Assembly (NCBI GenBank): GCA_902362365.1
Contig: CABIVQ010000011.1
Span: forward strand, 1-63,713
Direction: 5' to 3'
Length of the DNA: 63,713 nucleotides
Source: Clostridiaceae bacterium
Lineage (GTDB): Bacteria > Bacillota > Clostridia > Peptostreptococcales > Peptostreptococcaceae
Below the pieces are notes generated by a model. The model saw only the letters and a program-made list of their open reading frames with translations, had not been told where the DNA came from and did not search any database. This document shows positions 1-8,778 of this stretch, piece by piece; position 1 is the first letter of the stretch; every line of letters begins with the position of its first letter. A program made the position numbers and the translations under genes.

Positions 1-99
1 GGGTAAGACCCCAGGAAGACTACCTGGTTGATAGGTCGGAGGTGGAAGTGCAGTAATGTATGTAGCTTACCGATACTAATAGGTCGAGGACTTGACCAA
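1..99 (+). rRNA. 23S ribosomal RNA, 3' end (partial)
   Basis: The first ~97 bases match the universal 3' terminus of bacterial 23S rRNA: a GGTTGATAGGTCGGAGGTG block, then CGATACTAATAGGTCGAGG and the terminal CTTGACC. Only the last ~100 bases lie in the window, so a full rRNA operon precedes it. The exact 3' end (97-99) is estimated. Confidence 0.95.
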
Positions 100-219
100 A
101 TTTAAATGATTAAATCATAAATGATATGCAGTTTTTAGAGTACTAACTCTAAAAAATAGCATTTACACTTAAAAAAGTATAATATGTTAATATTTTGTAT
201 GTGTGATAATTTGAAATTA

Positions 220-336
220 TGTGGTTATTATAGCAAAGAGGATACACCTGTTTCCATTCCGAACACAGAAGTTAAGCTCTTTAGCGCTGATGGTACTTGG
301 GGGGCAACCTCCTGGGAGAGTAAGACATAGCCACGT
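220..336 (+). rRNA. 5S ribosomal RNA
   Basis: About 117 nt with the hallmarks of 5S rRNA: GTGGTTATTATAGC at the 5' end, the conserved CCATTCCGAACACAGAAG loop and a 3' strand ending in TAGCCAC that pairs with the 5' GTGGTTA. It lies about 120 bp after the 23S end, in normal 23S-5S order. The ends are set from helix I and may be off by 1-2 bases. Confidence 0.95.
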
Positions 337-341
337 AAAGT

Positions 342-430
342 GCCGAAGTGGCGGAACTGGCAGACGCACAGGACTTAAAATCCTGCGGGACTTACCTCTC
401 GTACCGGTTCGATTCCGGTCTTCGGCACCA
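342..430 (+). tRNA. tRNA-Leu (anticodon TAA), CCA encoded
   Basis: Class II tRNA with a long variable arm. The acceptor GCCGAAG pairs with CTTCGGC, the anticodon loop contains TAA, and the T loop is GGTTCGATTCC. The genomic CCA ends at 430. It is the first of seven tightly spaced tRNA genes read with the rRNA operon. Confidence 0.95.
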
Positions 431-440
431 CATATAATAT

Positions 441-516
441 CGCGGGGTGGAGCAGTTGGCAGCTCGTCGGGCTCATAACCCGAAGGTCGCAGGTTCAAGT
501 CCTGCCTCCGCAACCA
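441..516 (+). tRNA. Initiator tRNA-fMet (CAT), CCA encoded
   Basis: The anticodon is CAT. Two marks identify the initiator rather than an elongator: the C1-A72 mismatch at the acceptor end (CGCGGGG opposite CTCCGCA), and three G-C pairs flanking the anticodon loop (GGG CTCATAA CCC). CCA is encoded at 514-516. Confidence 0.95.
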
Positions 517-523
517 TTAAAAT

Positions 524-598
524 GGCCCATTGGTCAAGCGGTCAAGACACCGCCCTTTCACGGCGGTAACAGGGGTTCGATTCCCCTATGGGTCACCA
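524..598 (+). tRNA. tRNA-Glu (TTC), CCA encoded
   Basis: The acceptor GGCCCAT pairs with ATGGGTC (one G-T pair). The anticodon loop CTTTCAC gives TTC. The T arm is AGGGGTTCGATTCCCCT. CCA is encoded. Confidence 0.95.
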
Positions 599-606
599 TA
601 TATCCC

Positions 607-682
607 GGGACTATAGCTCAGCTGGGAGAGCACCTGCCTTACAAGCAGGGGGTCACAGGTTCGAGCCCTGTTAGTCCCACCA
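607..682 (+). tRNA. tRNA-Val (TAC), CCA encoded
   Basis: Standard cloverleaf: acceptor GGGACTA/TAGTCCC, D arm GCTCAGCTGGGAGAGC, anticodon TAC, T arm ACAGGTTCGAGCCCTGT, encoded CCA. Confidence 0.95.
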
Positions 683-687
683 TTTGC

Positions 688-764
688 GGCCTGGTAGTTC
701 AGCTGGTTAGAATGCCAGCCTGTCACGCTGGAGGTCGAGGGTTCGAGTCCCTTCCAGGTCGCCA
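688..764 (+). tRNA. tRNA-Asp (GTC), CCA encoded
   Basis: Acceptor GGCCTGG pairs with CCAGGTC, the discriminator is G, and the anticodon is GTC within CTGTCACG. The T arm is AGGGTTCGAGTCCCT and CCA is encoded. Confidence 0.95.
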
Positions 765-769
765 TTTAA

Positions 770-844
770 GCGGGAATAGTTCAGTGGTAGAGCGCAACCT
801 TGCCAAGGTTGAAGTCGCGAGTTCGAATCTCGTTTCCCGCTCCA
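770..844 (+). tRNA. tRNA-Gly (GCC), CCA encoded
   Basis: Acceptor GCGGGAA pairs with TTCCCGC, anticodon GCC lies in TTGCCAA, the T arm is GCGAGTTCGAATCTCGT, and CCA is encoded. Confidence 0.95.
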
Positions 845-859
845 TTAATTTGAATATAT

Positions 860-936
<77 letters not shown>

Positions 937-942
937 ATATGA

Positions 943-972
943 AAAGTTTCACTTATGTGAAACTTTTTTTTT
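943..972 (+). terminator. Terminator of the rRNA/tRNA operon
   Basis: Stem AAAGTTTCAC / GTGAAACTTT with a 4-nt loop, followed by a run of T. It closes the stable-RNA transcription unit just after tRNA-Arg. Confidence 0.9.
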
Positions 973-1000
973 ATAAAAATAAATATTCTAAATAGAAGTA

Positions 1001-1047
1001 AGTATATACTAAATAATTTGTATATACTTATATTAATATAGTATAAT
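1001..1047 (+). promoter_or_regulatory. Candidate promoter of cdaA with an inverted repeat
   Basis: TTGTAT (1018-1023) and TATAAT (1042-1047) are 18 bp apart and lie upstream of the cdaA ribosome binding site. An inverted repeat AGTATATAC...GTATATACT (about 1002-1029) overlaps the -35 region and could be an operator. In such AT-rich sequence this is only suggestive. Confidence 0.45.
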
Positions 1048-1092
1048 ACATAGTATAAAATAGAAGTAATTATTAAACAGGAGGATAAGACT

Positions 1093-1929
1093 GTGTTCGA
1101 TATAAAGTCTTTTTTTGATGGATTTATAGATATAATCTTAAGAATGAGTATATTCGATTTAATAGACATATCTATAGTAGCATATATCTTTTATAAAATT
1201 TTTATGTTTATAAAAGATACGAGAGCTGAACAAGTTCTTAAAGGAATAGTATTTTTATTATTAGCAACTCAGCTTAGTTCAACCTTTAAATTACATACAC
1301 TTTATTGGTTGCTTGTAAACACTCTTCAAATAGGGCTTTTATCAGCGATTATAATTTTTCAACCTGAACTTAGAGCAGGTTTAGAACATATAGGAAGAAC
1401 TCAGTTCAATTTCTTTGTAAAGGGAAATAATACAAATGAAGATTTAAATAAGACAATAGAAGAAATTATAGAAGCTCTATACTCTTTATCAAGACAAAAG
1501 ATAGGTGCACTTATTATAATGGAAAGAAAGACAAAGATATCCGATATAATAAGCACTGGTACTGAAATAGATGGAGATGTATCTAGACAATTATTAATAA
1601 ATATATTTATACCAAATACTCCATTACATGATGGAGCGGTAGTTATAAGAGGATCAAAGGTAAAAGCAGCTGCTTGCTTTTTACCGTTAACTCAAAGTAA
1701 AGATTTAAGTAAAGATTTAGGGACTAGGCATAGAGCCGGTGTAGGAGTAAGTGAGGTCTCTGACTGTATAACTTTAATAGTATCAGAAGAGACAGGTGAA
1801 GTATCTATAGCTAAATCAGGGAAATTATATAGAAATATCTCAAGAGAGAGAATGACCAATATATTACAAAATAACTTAAAAAGCAATACAGAAGAAAGAA
1901 GTTTTTTAAAAGGTGGTATATTTAGATGA
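1093..1929 (+). CDS. cdaA: Diadenylate cyclase CdaA (c-di-AMP synthase)
   Basis: 278 aa, GTG start 6-7 nt after AGGAGGA. It makes cyclic di-AMP from two ATP at the membrane. Residues ~20-95 form three hydrophobic segments, as in CdaA. The DAC catalytic domain follows, with the DGA motif at 180-182 (HDGAVVIRG) and RHR at 212-214 (TRHRAGVG). ybbR overlaps its end by 4 bases, and glmM and glmS follow, giving the conserved cdaA-cdaR-glmM order of Firmicutes. CdaR and GlmM are known to bind CdaA and modulate it. Here an IS30 remnant has inserted between ybbR and glmM. Full length, no defect seen. Confidence 0.95.
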   Translation: MFDIKSFFDGFIDIILRMSIFDLIDISIVAYIFYKIFMFIKDTRAEQVLKGIVFLLLATQLSSTFKLHTLYWLLVNTLQIGLLSAIIIFQPELRAGLEHIGRTQFNFFVKGNNTNEDLNKTIEEIIEALYSLSRQKIGALIIMERKTKISDIISTGTEIDGDVSRQLLINIFIPNTPLHDGAVVIRGSKVKAAACFLPLTQSKDLSKDLGTRHRAGVGVSEVSDCITLIVSEETGEVSIAKSGKLYRNISRERMTNILQNNLKSNTEERSFLKGGIFR

Positions 1930-3095
1930 TAGAAAAGCTTAAAGAAAATACAAAAATAAAATTGATATCTCTCTTAAGTGCAATAGTTTTATGGTTATAT
2001 GTAATGGCTATAGTTGATCCTCAAGAAACAAAGCTATTTGAAAACATACCTGTTACAATAACTAATCTTGATGAGTTAGATTCGAATGATTTTGTTATTT
2101 ACCCAGAAGCAAATTTAACTACAGATATATATGTTACAGGGAAATTATCTGTACTAAAAAATATATCTAAGGATGACATAACAGTTTATGGAACTATGAG
2201 TAATTTCATAGAAGGAAATAATGGTGTATTTTTAAAAGCGAATATATCTAAAGGTGTTACATATGAACTTAAGCCAGATACTATAGTAATTCCTTTGGAA
2301 AAAATAGTTCAAGAAAAAAGATCGGTAGATGTAGTAGTTACAGGTAAATATAAAAATAATTTTAATGCAGTTCAATTAGAAGAAGATAGTATAAAGATAT
2401 CAGGTCCAAGAACTCTAGTTAATGAAGTACAAAAATTACAGGCAACACTTAATGTGGATGAAAATAAAGATACATATACAACAACATTAAATCTTGTACC
2501 TGTTAACGATAGAGGTCAAAAAGTAGATGGTGTAACTCTTGAAACTTCTTCAGTAAATGCAACAGTATCATTATTAGTAGAAAAAAATGTGCCAATAAAT
2601 CCTGTATTTGCAGAAGGTAGTGAAAACTTAGGTGAATATGAATTAAGTCAAAATAGCATAACAATTAAAGGGAAAAAGGATGTAGTAGATAATATAACAT
2701 CTATTAACACAAAAGCGATCAATTTAAATGATATTAATGTAGGTTTATCTAAAGATGTTCGATTGGATATTCCTGCAGGAATTAAGATTGATGAAAGTAT
2801 AAAGATAACTATAAAAATAAATGAAGTAAAAGATTTAGTAACTAAGTTAACATATACTAATGATGAAGTAGAGATAAGAAATAATAATAACTCTGTAGAC
2901 GTAGCAACCTTAAAAATACCAAGCACAATAGATGTAGAGATTGAATACAAAGAGAATATTTCAAATTTAAATAAATCGGATATTACTTTATACATAGATT
3001 TATCTGAAGGTGATGATACATTTACTATAAAGTATGAATCGAAATATGATTTTGAAAATGTTAAAATAAGTCCAGATATTGTTATAGTTGAATAA
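1926..3095 (+). CDS. cdaR: YbbR/CdaR-type regulator of diadenylate cyclase
   Basis: 389 aa; its ATG overlaps the cdaA stop (ATGA), so the two are translationally coupled. An N-terminal membrane anchor (residues ~11-30, LISLLSAIVLWLYVMAIVDP) is followed by an extracytoplasmic beta-rich region, which I read as repeated YbbR domains. Recurrent segments such as VPVTITNLDE-like and LEKIVQEKRSVDVVVTGKY-like stretches support this. In B. subtilis and relatives CdaR binds CdaA and tunes c-di-AMP output. The C-terminal third (after ~300) is less clearly a YbbR repeat. Confidence 0.9.
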   Translation: MIEKLKENTKIKLISLLSAIVLWLYVMAIVDPQETKLFENIPVTITNLDELDSNDFVIYPEANLTTDIYVTGKLSVLKNISKDDITVYGTMSNFIEGNNGVFLKANISKGVTYELKPDTIVIPLEKIVQEKRSVDVVVTGKYKNNFNAVQLEEDSIKISGPRTLVNEVQKLQATLNVDENKDTYTTTLNLVPVNDRGQKVDGVTLETSSVNATVSLLVEKNVPINPVFAEGSENLGEYELSQNSITIKGKKDVVDNITSINTKAINLNDINVGLSKDVRLDIPAGIKIDESIKITIKINEVKDLVTKLTYTNDEVEIRNNNNSVDVATLKIPSTIDVEIEYKENISNLNKSDITLYIDLSEGDDTFTIKYESKYDFENVKISPDIVIVE

Positions 3096-3100
3096 AGTTA

Positions 3101-3152
3101 AAATAAAGTGATAATGTAATTTATGTTAATTATATTATCACTTTATTTTTTG
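3101..3152 (+). terminator. Terminator after cdaA-ybbR
   Basis: A long stem AAATAAAGTGATAATGTAAT / ATTATATTATCACTTTATTT with a short loop and trailing T run, starting about 6 bases after the ybbR stop. The near-symmetrical A and T flanks could also stop antisense transcription. Confidence 0.85.
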
Positions 3153-3362
3153 TATAAAGACAGAGTAATTTTTAAAGTGATAAATTGCAATAATTGAATA
3201 GAGTATTCATATATATAACTGTAGAAAAATTAATTTATATAAATGATAAATTATCATATTAAGTGCAACACCTAAAAATATGTAAAAAATAGTCCATAAG
3301 TTTATGTTCATGTTACAGTAATAATAACCACAAAACTACTTTACATGAAAGGACATAAATTT

Positions 3363-4028
3363 ATGAACTACAAACATATTAGCATAAATGAAAGATGTTG
3401 CATAGCAAATTTTCTAAGTTTAGGATGGAATCTAAGAAAAATTGCAAAACATTTAAATCAAAATGTATCTACTATTTCAAGAGAAGTTAAGAGAAATTTT
3501 ACTAATGGTAAATATCTAGCACATATAGCATGTGAGAATTACTCTAAAAATAGAAAAAACTGCAGAGCAAGAGGAAAATCCTTAAAATCTAAAGAAAAGA
3601 GAGGTAAATTTAATATAGGAAAAAGTATTAAAGATAGAACAAAAGAAGTTCGAAAAAGAGAAACTATAGGACATTGGGAACTAGACACTGTTGTATCTAG
3701 CAGAGAAAAATCAAAGGCTTGTCTTTCAACTTTTGTCGAGAGGAAAAGTTGATTTTTAATAGCTCAAGTTATGGAAAAGAGGAAGTCTTCAACATTTAAC
3801 TTCCATTGCTTTACTGTTTTTAAAGATATTCCAAGTGATTTAATTAAAACATTTACTGTAGATAGAGGTAAAGAGTTTGCAAGGTATGTAGATATTGAAA
3901 ATACACTAAATATAGATGTCTACTTTGCGGATGTGTATGCTTTTGGCAAAGAGGTACATACAGTAGAAGTAGAATCAGTACTAGAAGTATTTAAAAAGTA
4001 TTCGGACCTAAAAAAGAAAAATATTTAG
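3363..4028 (+). pseudogene. Decayed IS30-family transposase
   Basis: The start at 3363 (MNYKHISINERCC) has AAAGGA upstream. The N-terminal helix-turn-helix is intact (IRKIAKHLNQNVSTISREV-like). An in-frame TGA at 3750-3752 splits the frame: the residues before it (FVERKS) and after it (FLIAQVMEKRKSS) are contiguous IS30 sequence, so a CGA-to-TGA change is likely. DDE motif parts remain: GHWELDTV for the first Asp and TVDRGKEF for the second. About 80 residues appear lost in-frame between CRARGKSLKS and KEKRGKFNI. The usual glutamate block DPY.SWQRGTNEN.NG is garbled to DVYAFGKEVHTVEVES, so the protein cannot be active. No clear terminal inverted repeats were found. Confidence 0.85.
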
Positions 4029-4114
4029 GTGTAAATAGAGAAGCAATACAACTTGGAATGAAACAAATATTATAAATTAATCAGAAGAAAAATATTCAGA
4101 TAAAGTAAAAAAAT

Positions 4115-4164
4115 AAAGTAAAGAAGGCAATAGAGTTTTGTTTCTATTGTCTTTTTTTTACTTT
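4115..4164 (+). terminator. Terminator-like hairpin between the IS30 remnant and glmM
   Basis: AAAGAAGGCAATAGA pairs with TCTATTGTCTTTTTTT around a short loop, with flanking AAAGTA and TTACTTT extending it. It probably isolates glmM from upstream transcription, which matters because the insertion separated glmM from cdaA-ybbR. Confidence 0.75.
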
Positions 4165-4280
4165 AGTATTAAAATACTCATATGACTTATAATATCAAAT
4201 ATAACAAATATAAAAATAATAGAATATAGATAGATATAGAATATATTTATAAAGCTTTTCAACTTGAAAGGAGATTATCA

Positions 4281-5627
4281 ATGAGAAAATATTTTGGTAC
4301 TGATGGTGTAAGAGGAGTAGCTAATACAGAATTAACATGTGACTTAGCTTATAAGTTAGGTAGAGCAGGGGGATATGTTTTAGCTAAAGGAGATCATAGA
4401 GTTAAAGTTGTAGTAGGAAAAGACACTAGAATATCAGGAGATATGCTAGAGGCAGCTTTAATATCAGGTTTAATGTCTGTAGGTTGCGATGTTATAACAG
4501 TTGGAGTAGTACCTACACCAGCAGTTGCTTATTTAACTAAAGAATACAATGCAGACTGTGGAGTAGTTATATCGGCTTCACACAATCCAGTAGAATATAA
4601 TGGAATAAAATTCTTTAATAAAGATGGATATAAATTAGATGATGCAATAGAACTAGAAATAGAGAAGTATATAGAAGATATAGATAAAGTAGAATGTTCA
4701 CCTGTAGGAGAGCATGTAGGTAGAAGAATACACAAGCATGATGCTAAAAAAGATTATGTTAATTATCTAAAATCAATTATAAATGTAGATTTTAAAGGAT
4801 TAAAAGTTGTACTAGACTGTGCTAATGGAGCTGCATACGAAGTAGCGCCAACAGTATTTAAAGAGCTAGGAGCAGAAGTAGTATCTATAAATAGTAACCC
4901 AAATGGAAACAATATAAATGATAAGTGTGGATCAACTCATCCAGAGCAACTGAAAGAAGCTGTTTTAGAATATAAAGCGGACTTAGGTCTAGCATATGAT
5001 GGTGATGCAGACAGACTAATTGCTGTAAATGAGAAGGGACAAATAGTCGATGGCGACCATATAATGATATTAAGTGCTATCTATTTAAAGAAAAATAATA
5101 AATTAGCTCAAGATACTTTAGTTGTAACCGTAATGAGTAATATAGGATTAACGATAGCGGCTAAGGAAAATGGGATAAAATTAGCAACTACATCAGTAGG
5201 AGATAGATATGTACTTGAAGAAATGAAAAATAGTGGTTATAATTTAGGAGGAGAACAATCAGGACATATGATTTTCTTAGATTATAATACTACTGGAGAT
5301 GGAGTTTTAAGTTCTTTAGTTCTTGCTAAAATAGTACTAGAAGAAAATAAAGCTTTATCAGAACTTGCATCTGTAATGACTCAATACCCACAAGTATTAG
5401 TTAATGCAAGAATCAGCAATGAAAATAAAAATAAATACATGGAAATAAAAGAGATAAGCGATGAAATATCAAGAATAGAAAGCTTATTAGATGGTTGTGG
5501 AAGAGTATTAATAAGACCATCAGGAACAGAACCATTAGTAAGAGTTATGTTAGAGGGTAAAGAGGAAGGTCAAATAAAAGAATTAGCTACAAACTTAGCT
5601 AACCTTATACAAGAAAAATTATCATAA
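4281..5627 (+). CDS. glmM: Phosphoglucosamine mutase GlmM
   Basis: 448 aa, the usual length; ATG preceded by GAAAGGAG. It converts glucosamine-6-phosphate to glucosamine-1-phosphate on the way to UDP-GlcNAc for peptidoglycan. Motifs in order: FGTDGVRG at the N-terminus, catalytic phosphoserine loop ISASHNP (Ser100), metal loop DGDADR (~240), sugar-binding GGEQSGH (~326), and phosphate-binding RPSGTEP near the C-terminus. The SASHNP loop indicates GlmM rather than PgcA or ManB. It needs its own promoter, since an IS remnant and a terminator lie upstream. Confidence 0.96.
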   Translation: MRKYFGTDGVRGVANTELTCDLAYKLGRAGGYVLAKGDHRVKVVVGKDTRISGDMLEAALISGLMSVGCDVITVGVVPTPAVAYLTKEYNADCGVVISASHNPVEYNGIKFFNKDGYKLDDAIELEIEKYIEDIDKVECSPVGEHVGRRIHKHDAKKDYVNYLKSIINVDFKGLKVVLDCANGAAYEVAPTVFKELGAEVVSINSNPNGNNINDKCGSTHPEQLKEAVLEYKADLGLAYDGDADRLIAVNEKGQIVDGDHIMILSAIYLKKNNKLAQDTLVVTVMSNIGLTIAAKENGIKLATTSVGDRYVLEEMKNSGYNLGGEQSGHMIFLDYNTTGDGVLSSLVLAKIVLEENKALSELASVMTQYPQVLVNARISNENKNKYMEIKEISDEISRIESLLDGCGRVLIRPSGTEPLVRVMLEGKEEGQIKELATNLANLIQEKLS

Positions 5628-5672
5628 TAATATAGGTTGCTAATGTATTAAAATAAATTCATATGATATCTA

Positions 5673-5706
5673 GGTTTCAGAGGAGAATAAATTTTCCTCT
5701 GAAACC
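5673..5706 (+). terminator. Hairpin downstream of glmM
   Basis: A 12-bp GC-containing stem GGTTTCAGAGGA / TCCTCTGAAACC with a 10-nt loop. The downstream T content is moderate and no clean T run follows, so it may be a weak terminator or an mRNA-stabilising 3' end. It lies 46 bp after the glmM stop and before the glmS ribozyme. Confidence 0.6.
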
Positions 5707-5744
5707 TTGATATTATTTAAGTTTTTTATACATTCAACTGTATT

Positions 5745-5925
5745 TGATAAGCGCCAGAACTTAGATGTCGTCTCTTTAAAATTAAAGCAAATTAGTTCTA
5801 AGTTGACGAGGACAGAGTTAATCGAATTATCGGCGGATGCTCTGCGGTGTGTTTACCATCGAAAGAACTTCTTTAAATCATAGGAGTGATTCTGTGGACA
5901 AAGAGAAGCTCAAGTAAACTTATAT
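5745..5925 (+). ncRNA. glmS self-cleaving ribozyme/riboswitch
   Basis: The diagnostic cleavage-site context AAGCGCCAGAAC is at 5749-5760, with cleavage expected just before GCGCC (5750/5751). Downstream are the complementary TTAGTTCTAAGTTGACGAGG strand, the pseudoknot core ATCGGCGGATGCTCTGCGGTG, and the 3' domain with AGGAGTGATTCTGTGG and AGAGAAGCTCAAGTAA. Glucosamine-6-phosphate acts as cofactor for cleavage and lowers glmS mRNA. It lies ~45 bp upstream of the glmS start. The 3' limit is approximate. Confidence 0.95.
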
Positions 5926-5970
5926 GACCTACTCTTAAAAAATATAAATTTTTTTAGGAGGCTACAATAT

Positions 5971-7800
5971 ATGTGTGGTATAGTTGGATATTTAGGAAAT
6001 AGACAGGCAACAGAAGTACTTGTTGAAGGACTTTCAAAGTTAGAGTACAGAGGATATGACTCAGCAGGTGTTGCAGTAAATGTTGGAAATGAATTAGAAA
6101 TAAGAAAGTTTAAAGGAAGACTTGCTATATTAGCAGAGGATTTAGAAAACAATCCTATTAATGGTGGATTAGGAATAGGACATACGAGATGGGCAACTCA
6201 TGGAGAGCCATCAGATGTAAACTCACATCCTCACTTTAATATGGCAAAAACAATAGCTGTAGTGCACAATGGTATAATAGAAAACTACATGGAATTAAGA
6301 GAAGAATTGCAAGCAGAAGGTGTTGTGTTCTTATCTCAAACAGATACAGAGGTTGTTGCTCACTTATTGGATAAGTTCTATGAAGGAAACTTATTAGATG
6401 CAGTTTATAAAGCAACTGAAAAGTTAAGAGGAGCATATGCATTAGGTGTTATATGTAAAGACAATAATAATGAATTAGTTGCTGTAAGAAAAGATAGTCC
6501 ATTAATAGTAGGTATAGGAGAAGATGAAAACTTTATAGCATCTGATATACCTGCAATATTAAAATATACTAGAAATGTTTATTTCTTAGAAAATGACGAA
6601 TATGTTCATATTCAAGGTTCTAATGTAACTATTTTAGATGAAAATAGAAATGTTGTAGAAAAAGAATTAAATGAAATAACTTGGGATGTAGAAGCTGCTT
6701 CTAAAGCTGGATATGATCATTTCATGTTAAAAGAGATATATGAACAACCAAGCGGAGTTAAAGAAACTTTAATAAGACGATTAAATTCTGATGGAGAAAT
6801 CCAATTAGATGATATAAAAATGACTAATGAAGATTTAGAGAAAATAAACAGAGTTTATATAGTTGCATGTGGTACTGCATACCATGCAGGACTTGTTGGA
6901 AAATTTGCAATAGAGAAGTTTGCTCATATACCAGTAATAACGGATATAGCATCTGAATTTAGATACAGAGATCCATTTATAGATGATAAGACTTTATTAA
7001 TATTAGTAAGTCAATCAGGTGAAACTGCTGATACTTTAGCATCTTTAAGATATGCAAAAGAAAAAGGAGCTAGAATATTATCCGTAACTAATGTTGTTGG
7101 TTCTTCTATAGCTAGAGAATCAGATGATGTATTCTACACTTGGGCAGGACCTGAAATCTCAGTTGCATCAACTAAAGCATATACAACTCAATTAGTATCA
7201 TTCTATATGATAGCGTTAGACTTTGCTATAAAGAAAGGTACTATAAGCAGAGAATACTACAATGAAATGATAGAAAAATTAAAAGATATGCCTGAATTAG
7301 TTTCTAAAGCTTTAGAACAAGAAACTCATATAAAAGAAGATGTAGCTAAAGAGTTAAAAAATGCAACTAGTGCATTCTACTTAGGTAGAGGATTAGATTA
7401 TAATTTAGCTATGGAAGGTGCATTAAAGATAAAAGAAATATCTTATATCCATGCAGAGGCTTTTGCAGCTGGAGAATTAAAGCACGGTACAATAGCATTA
7501 ATAGAAGAAGGAACTCCTGTTATCGCAATAGCTACTCAAGAAGAACTATTTGAAAAAATGGTTTCTAATATGCAAGAAGTTAAGGCTAGAGGAGCTTACG
7601 TTATAGCAGTAGCTCAAGAGCATAATAAAGAAGTAGAAAAAGCAGCAGATAAGGTAATATATATACCAAATGTTGATGATATATTATCAAGTATATTAAC
7701 TGTTTTACCACTTCAGTTATTATCTTACTATGTTGCAGTTCAAAGGGGCTGTGATGTAGATAAACCAAGAAACTTAGCAAAATCAGTAACTGTAGAATAG
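5971..7800 (+). CDS. glmS: Glutamine-fructose-6-phosphate aminotransferase (isomerizing)
   Basis: 609 aa. It makes glucosamine-6-phosphate from fructose-6-phosphate and glutamine, the first step toward UDP-GlcNAc. Met is followed directly by the N-terminal nucleophile Cys (MCGIVGYLGN). The class II glutaminase domain includes HTRWATHG and LSQTDTEV. A linker leads to two SIS domains (VACGTAYHAG, LVSQSGETADT, APEISVASTKAYTTQ-like). The C-terminus CDVDKPRNLAKSVTVE closes the active site. AGGAGG lies 10 nt before the ATG. Controlled by the ribozyme in its leader. Confidence 0.97.
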   Translation: MCGIVGYLGNRQATEVLVEGLSKLEYRGYDSAGVAVNVGNELEIRKFKGRLAILAEDLENNPINGGLGIGHTRWATHGEPSDVNSHPHFNMAKTIAVVHNGIIENYMELREELQAEGVVFLSQTDTEVVAHLLDKFYEGNLLDAVYKATEKLRGAYALGVICKDNNNELVAVRKDSPLIVGIGEDENFIASDIPAILKYTRNVYFLENDEYVHIQGSNVTILDENRNVVEKELNEITWDVEAASKAGYDHFMLKEIYEQPSGVKETLIRRLNSDGEIQLDDIKMTNEDLEKINRVYIVACGTAYHAGLVGKFAIEKFAHIPVITDIASEFRYRDPFIDDKTLLILVSQSGETADTLASLRYAKEKGARILSVTNVVGSSIARESDDVFYTWAGPEISVASTKAYTTQLVSFYMIALDFAIKKGTISREYYNEMIEKLKDMPELVSKALEQETHIKEDVAKELKNATSAFYLGRGLDYNLAMEGALKIKEISYIHAEAFAAGELKHGTIALIEEGTPVIAIATQEELFEKMVSNMQEVKARGAYVIAVAQEHNKEVEKAADKVIYIPNVDDILSSILTVLPLQLLSYYVAVQRGCDVDKPRNLAKSVTVE

Positions 7801-7845
7801 ATAAAAAATAAAGGTAGATATATCTTAAAATAAAGTTAATTGTAA

Positions 7846-7895
7846 AGCGTTTGGGCTGGGATTAATTTCTATATTCCAGCCTTTCGCTATTTTTC
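7846..7895 (+). terminator. Terminator after glmS
   Basis: Imperfect stem AGCG-GGCTGGGA / TCCAGCC-CGCT with small internal loops, followed by ATTTTTCT, about 45 bp after the glmS stop. Confidence 0.7.
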
Positions 7896-8022
7896 TATAA
7901 AAATTATTTTAAGACGATACTATCTTTATTTTTTTAGATTAATAATAGTTTAAAGAGCAGTATATCCTCCTTAAAGTTGTCAATAATTTAAATATACATT
8001 ACAAACTTAAGGGGGATTTTTT

Positions 8023-8760
8023 ATGAATAAAATAAAATACATTACTTTGTTTATAGTGTTAGCATTATTAGGAGCTATGTCATCTTATGCTGATATTAAG
8101 TTTAATAATTCATATGATAGATTTTTACAAGCTTTTGAAAGTAGTGAAGCTAAATTTAAATTTTATAGTATGAAGGCTAACGTTCCTATAGAATATGATA
8201 TAGATAGTGATGAAATAAAAAGCATATGCATAGAATTAATGAGTAACTTAGGAATGGAAGAAAGTGATATAAAAATAGAAGATAAATGGAACCAAGATGA
8301 AAAACAAATATACCTTCAGGCTAAGGATGAGGATACTAGTATATCAATAGTTGGAATCAAAAAAAGTAGTTCCGAATCATACATAATGGTTGACATATTA
8401 GATAATAAAGTATATAAAAATATAGTAGATATTTATGCTATTTTGGAAAATTATCTGAATAAGTATTCTCAAGAGGTTGAAATTTATACTTGTATAGCTG
8501 GAGAATATGGCAAAAAGTTACAAATTGATAAATATGATGATATTTTAAATAAAATATTATATAATATGAATGCTGAAGTTATAGAAAAAGTACAAGAAGA
8601 AAACTTTTTATCTGTAACAGCATATAGTAAAGTATTAAAAGAAAATTACTTAGAATGTTTTGGAAATAAGATAAATTTAAATATAGGAATTAGGTATAGC
8701 GAAGACGATGAAAAAACTTTAATATATATTGCTACACCGATTATAAAATTAGATTATTAA
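8023..8760 (+). CDS. YwmB-like secreted protein upstream of murA
   Basis: 245 aa, ATG after AAGGGGGA. It has a typical N-terminal signal peptide (MNKIKYITLFIVLALLGAMS, probable cleavage after SSYA). The mature region is acidic, with no catalytic motif that I recognise. Its place directly before murA-spoIID-spoIIQ-spoIIID-mbl matches ywmB in B. subtilis, and its size fits the YwmB (TATA-box-binding-like fold) family, whose function is unknown. The stop is 18 bp from the murA start, so they are likely one transcript. The call rests on context more than on residues. Confidence 0.7.
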   Translation: MNKIKYITLFIVLALLGAMSSYADIKFNNSYDRFLQAFESSEAKFKFYSMKANVPIEYDIDSDEIKSICIELMSNLGMEESDIKIEDKWNQDEKQIYLQAKDEDTSISIVGIKKSSSESYIMVDILDNKVYKNIVDIYAILENYLNKYSQEVEIYTCIAGEYGKKLQIDKYDDILNKILYNMNAEVIEKVQEENFLSVTAYSKVLKENYLECFGNKINLNIGIRYSEDDEKTLIYIATPIIKLDY

Positions 8761-8778
8761 TGAGGAGAGGCAAATAAG

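Noticed and set aside
217..513. ORFs on both strands across the 5S rRNA and tRNA genes
   Set aside because: They are the reading frames of stable RNA genes and encode typical mis-annotated rRNA/tRNA peptides.
3771..4028. Separate 85-aa gene
   Set aside because: It is in the same frame as the upstream transposase part, and the residues flow on from it across one TGA. It is the second half of the IS30 pseudogene.
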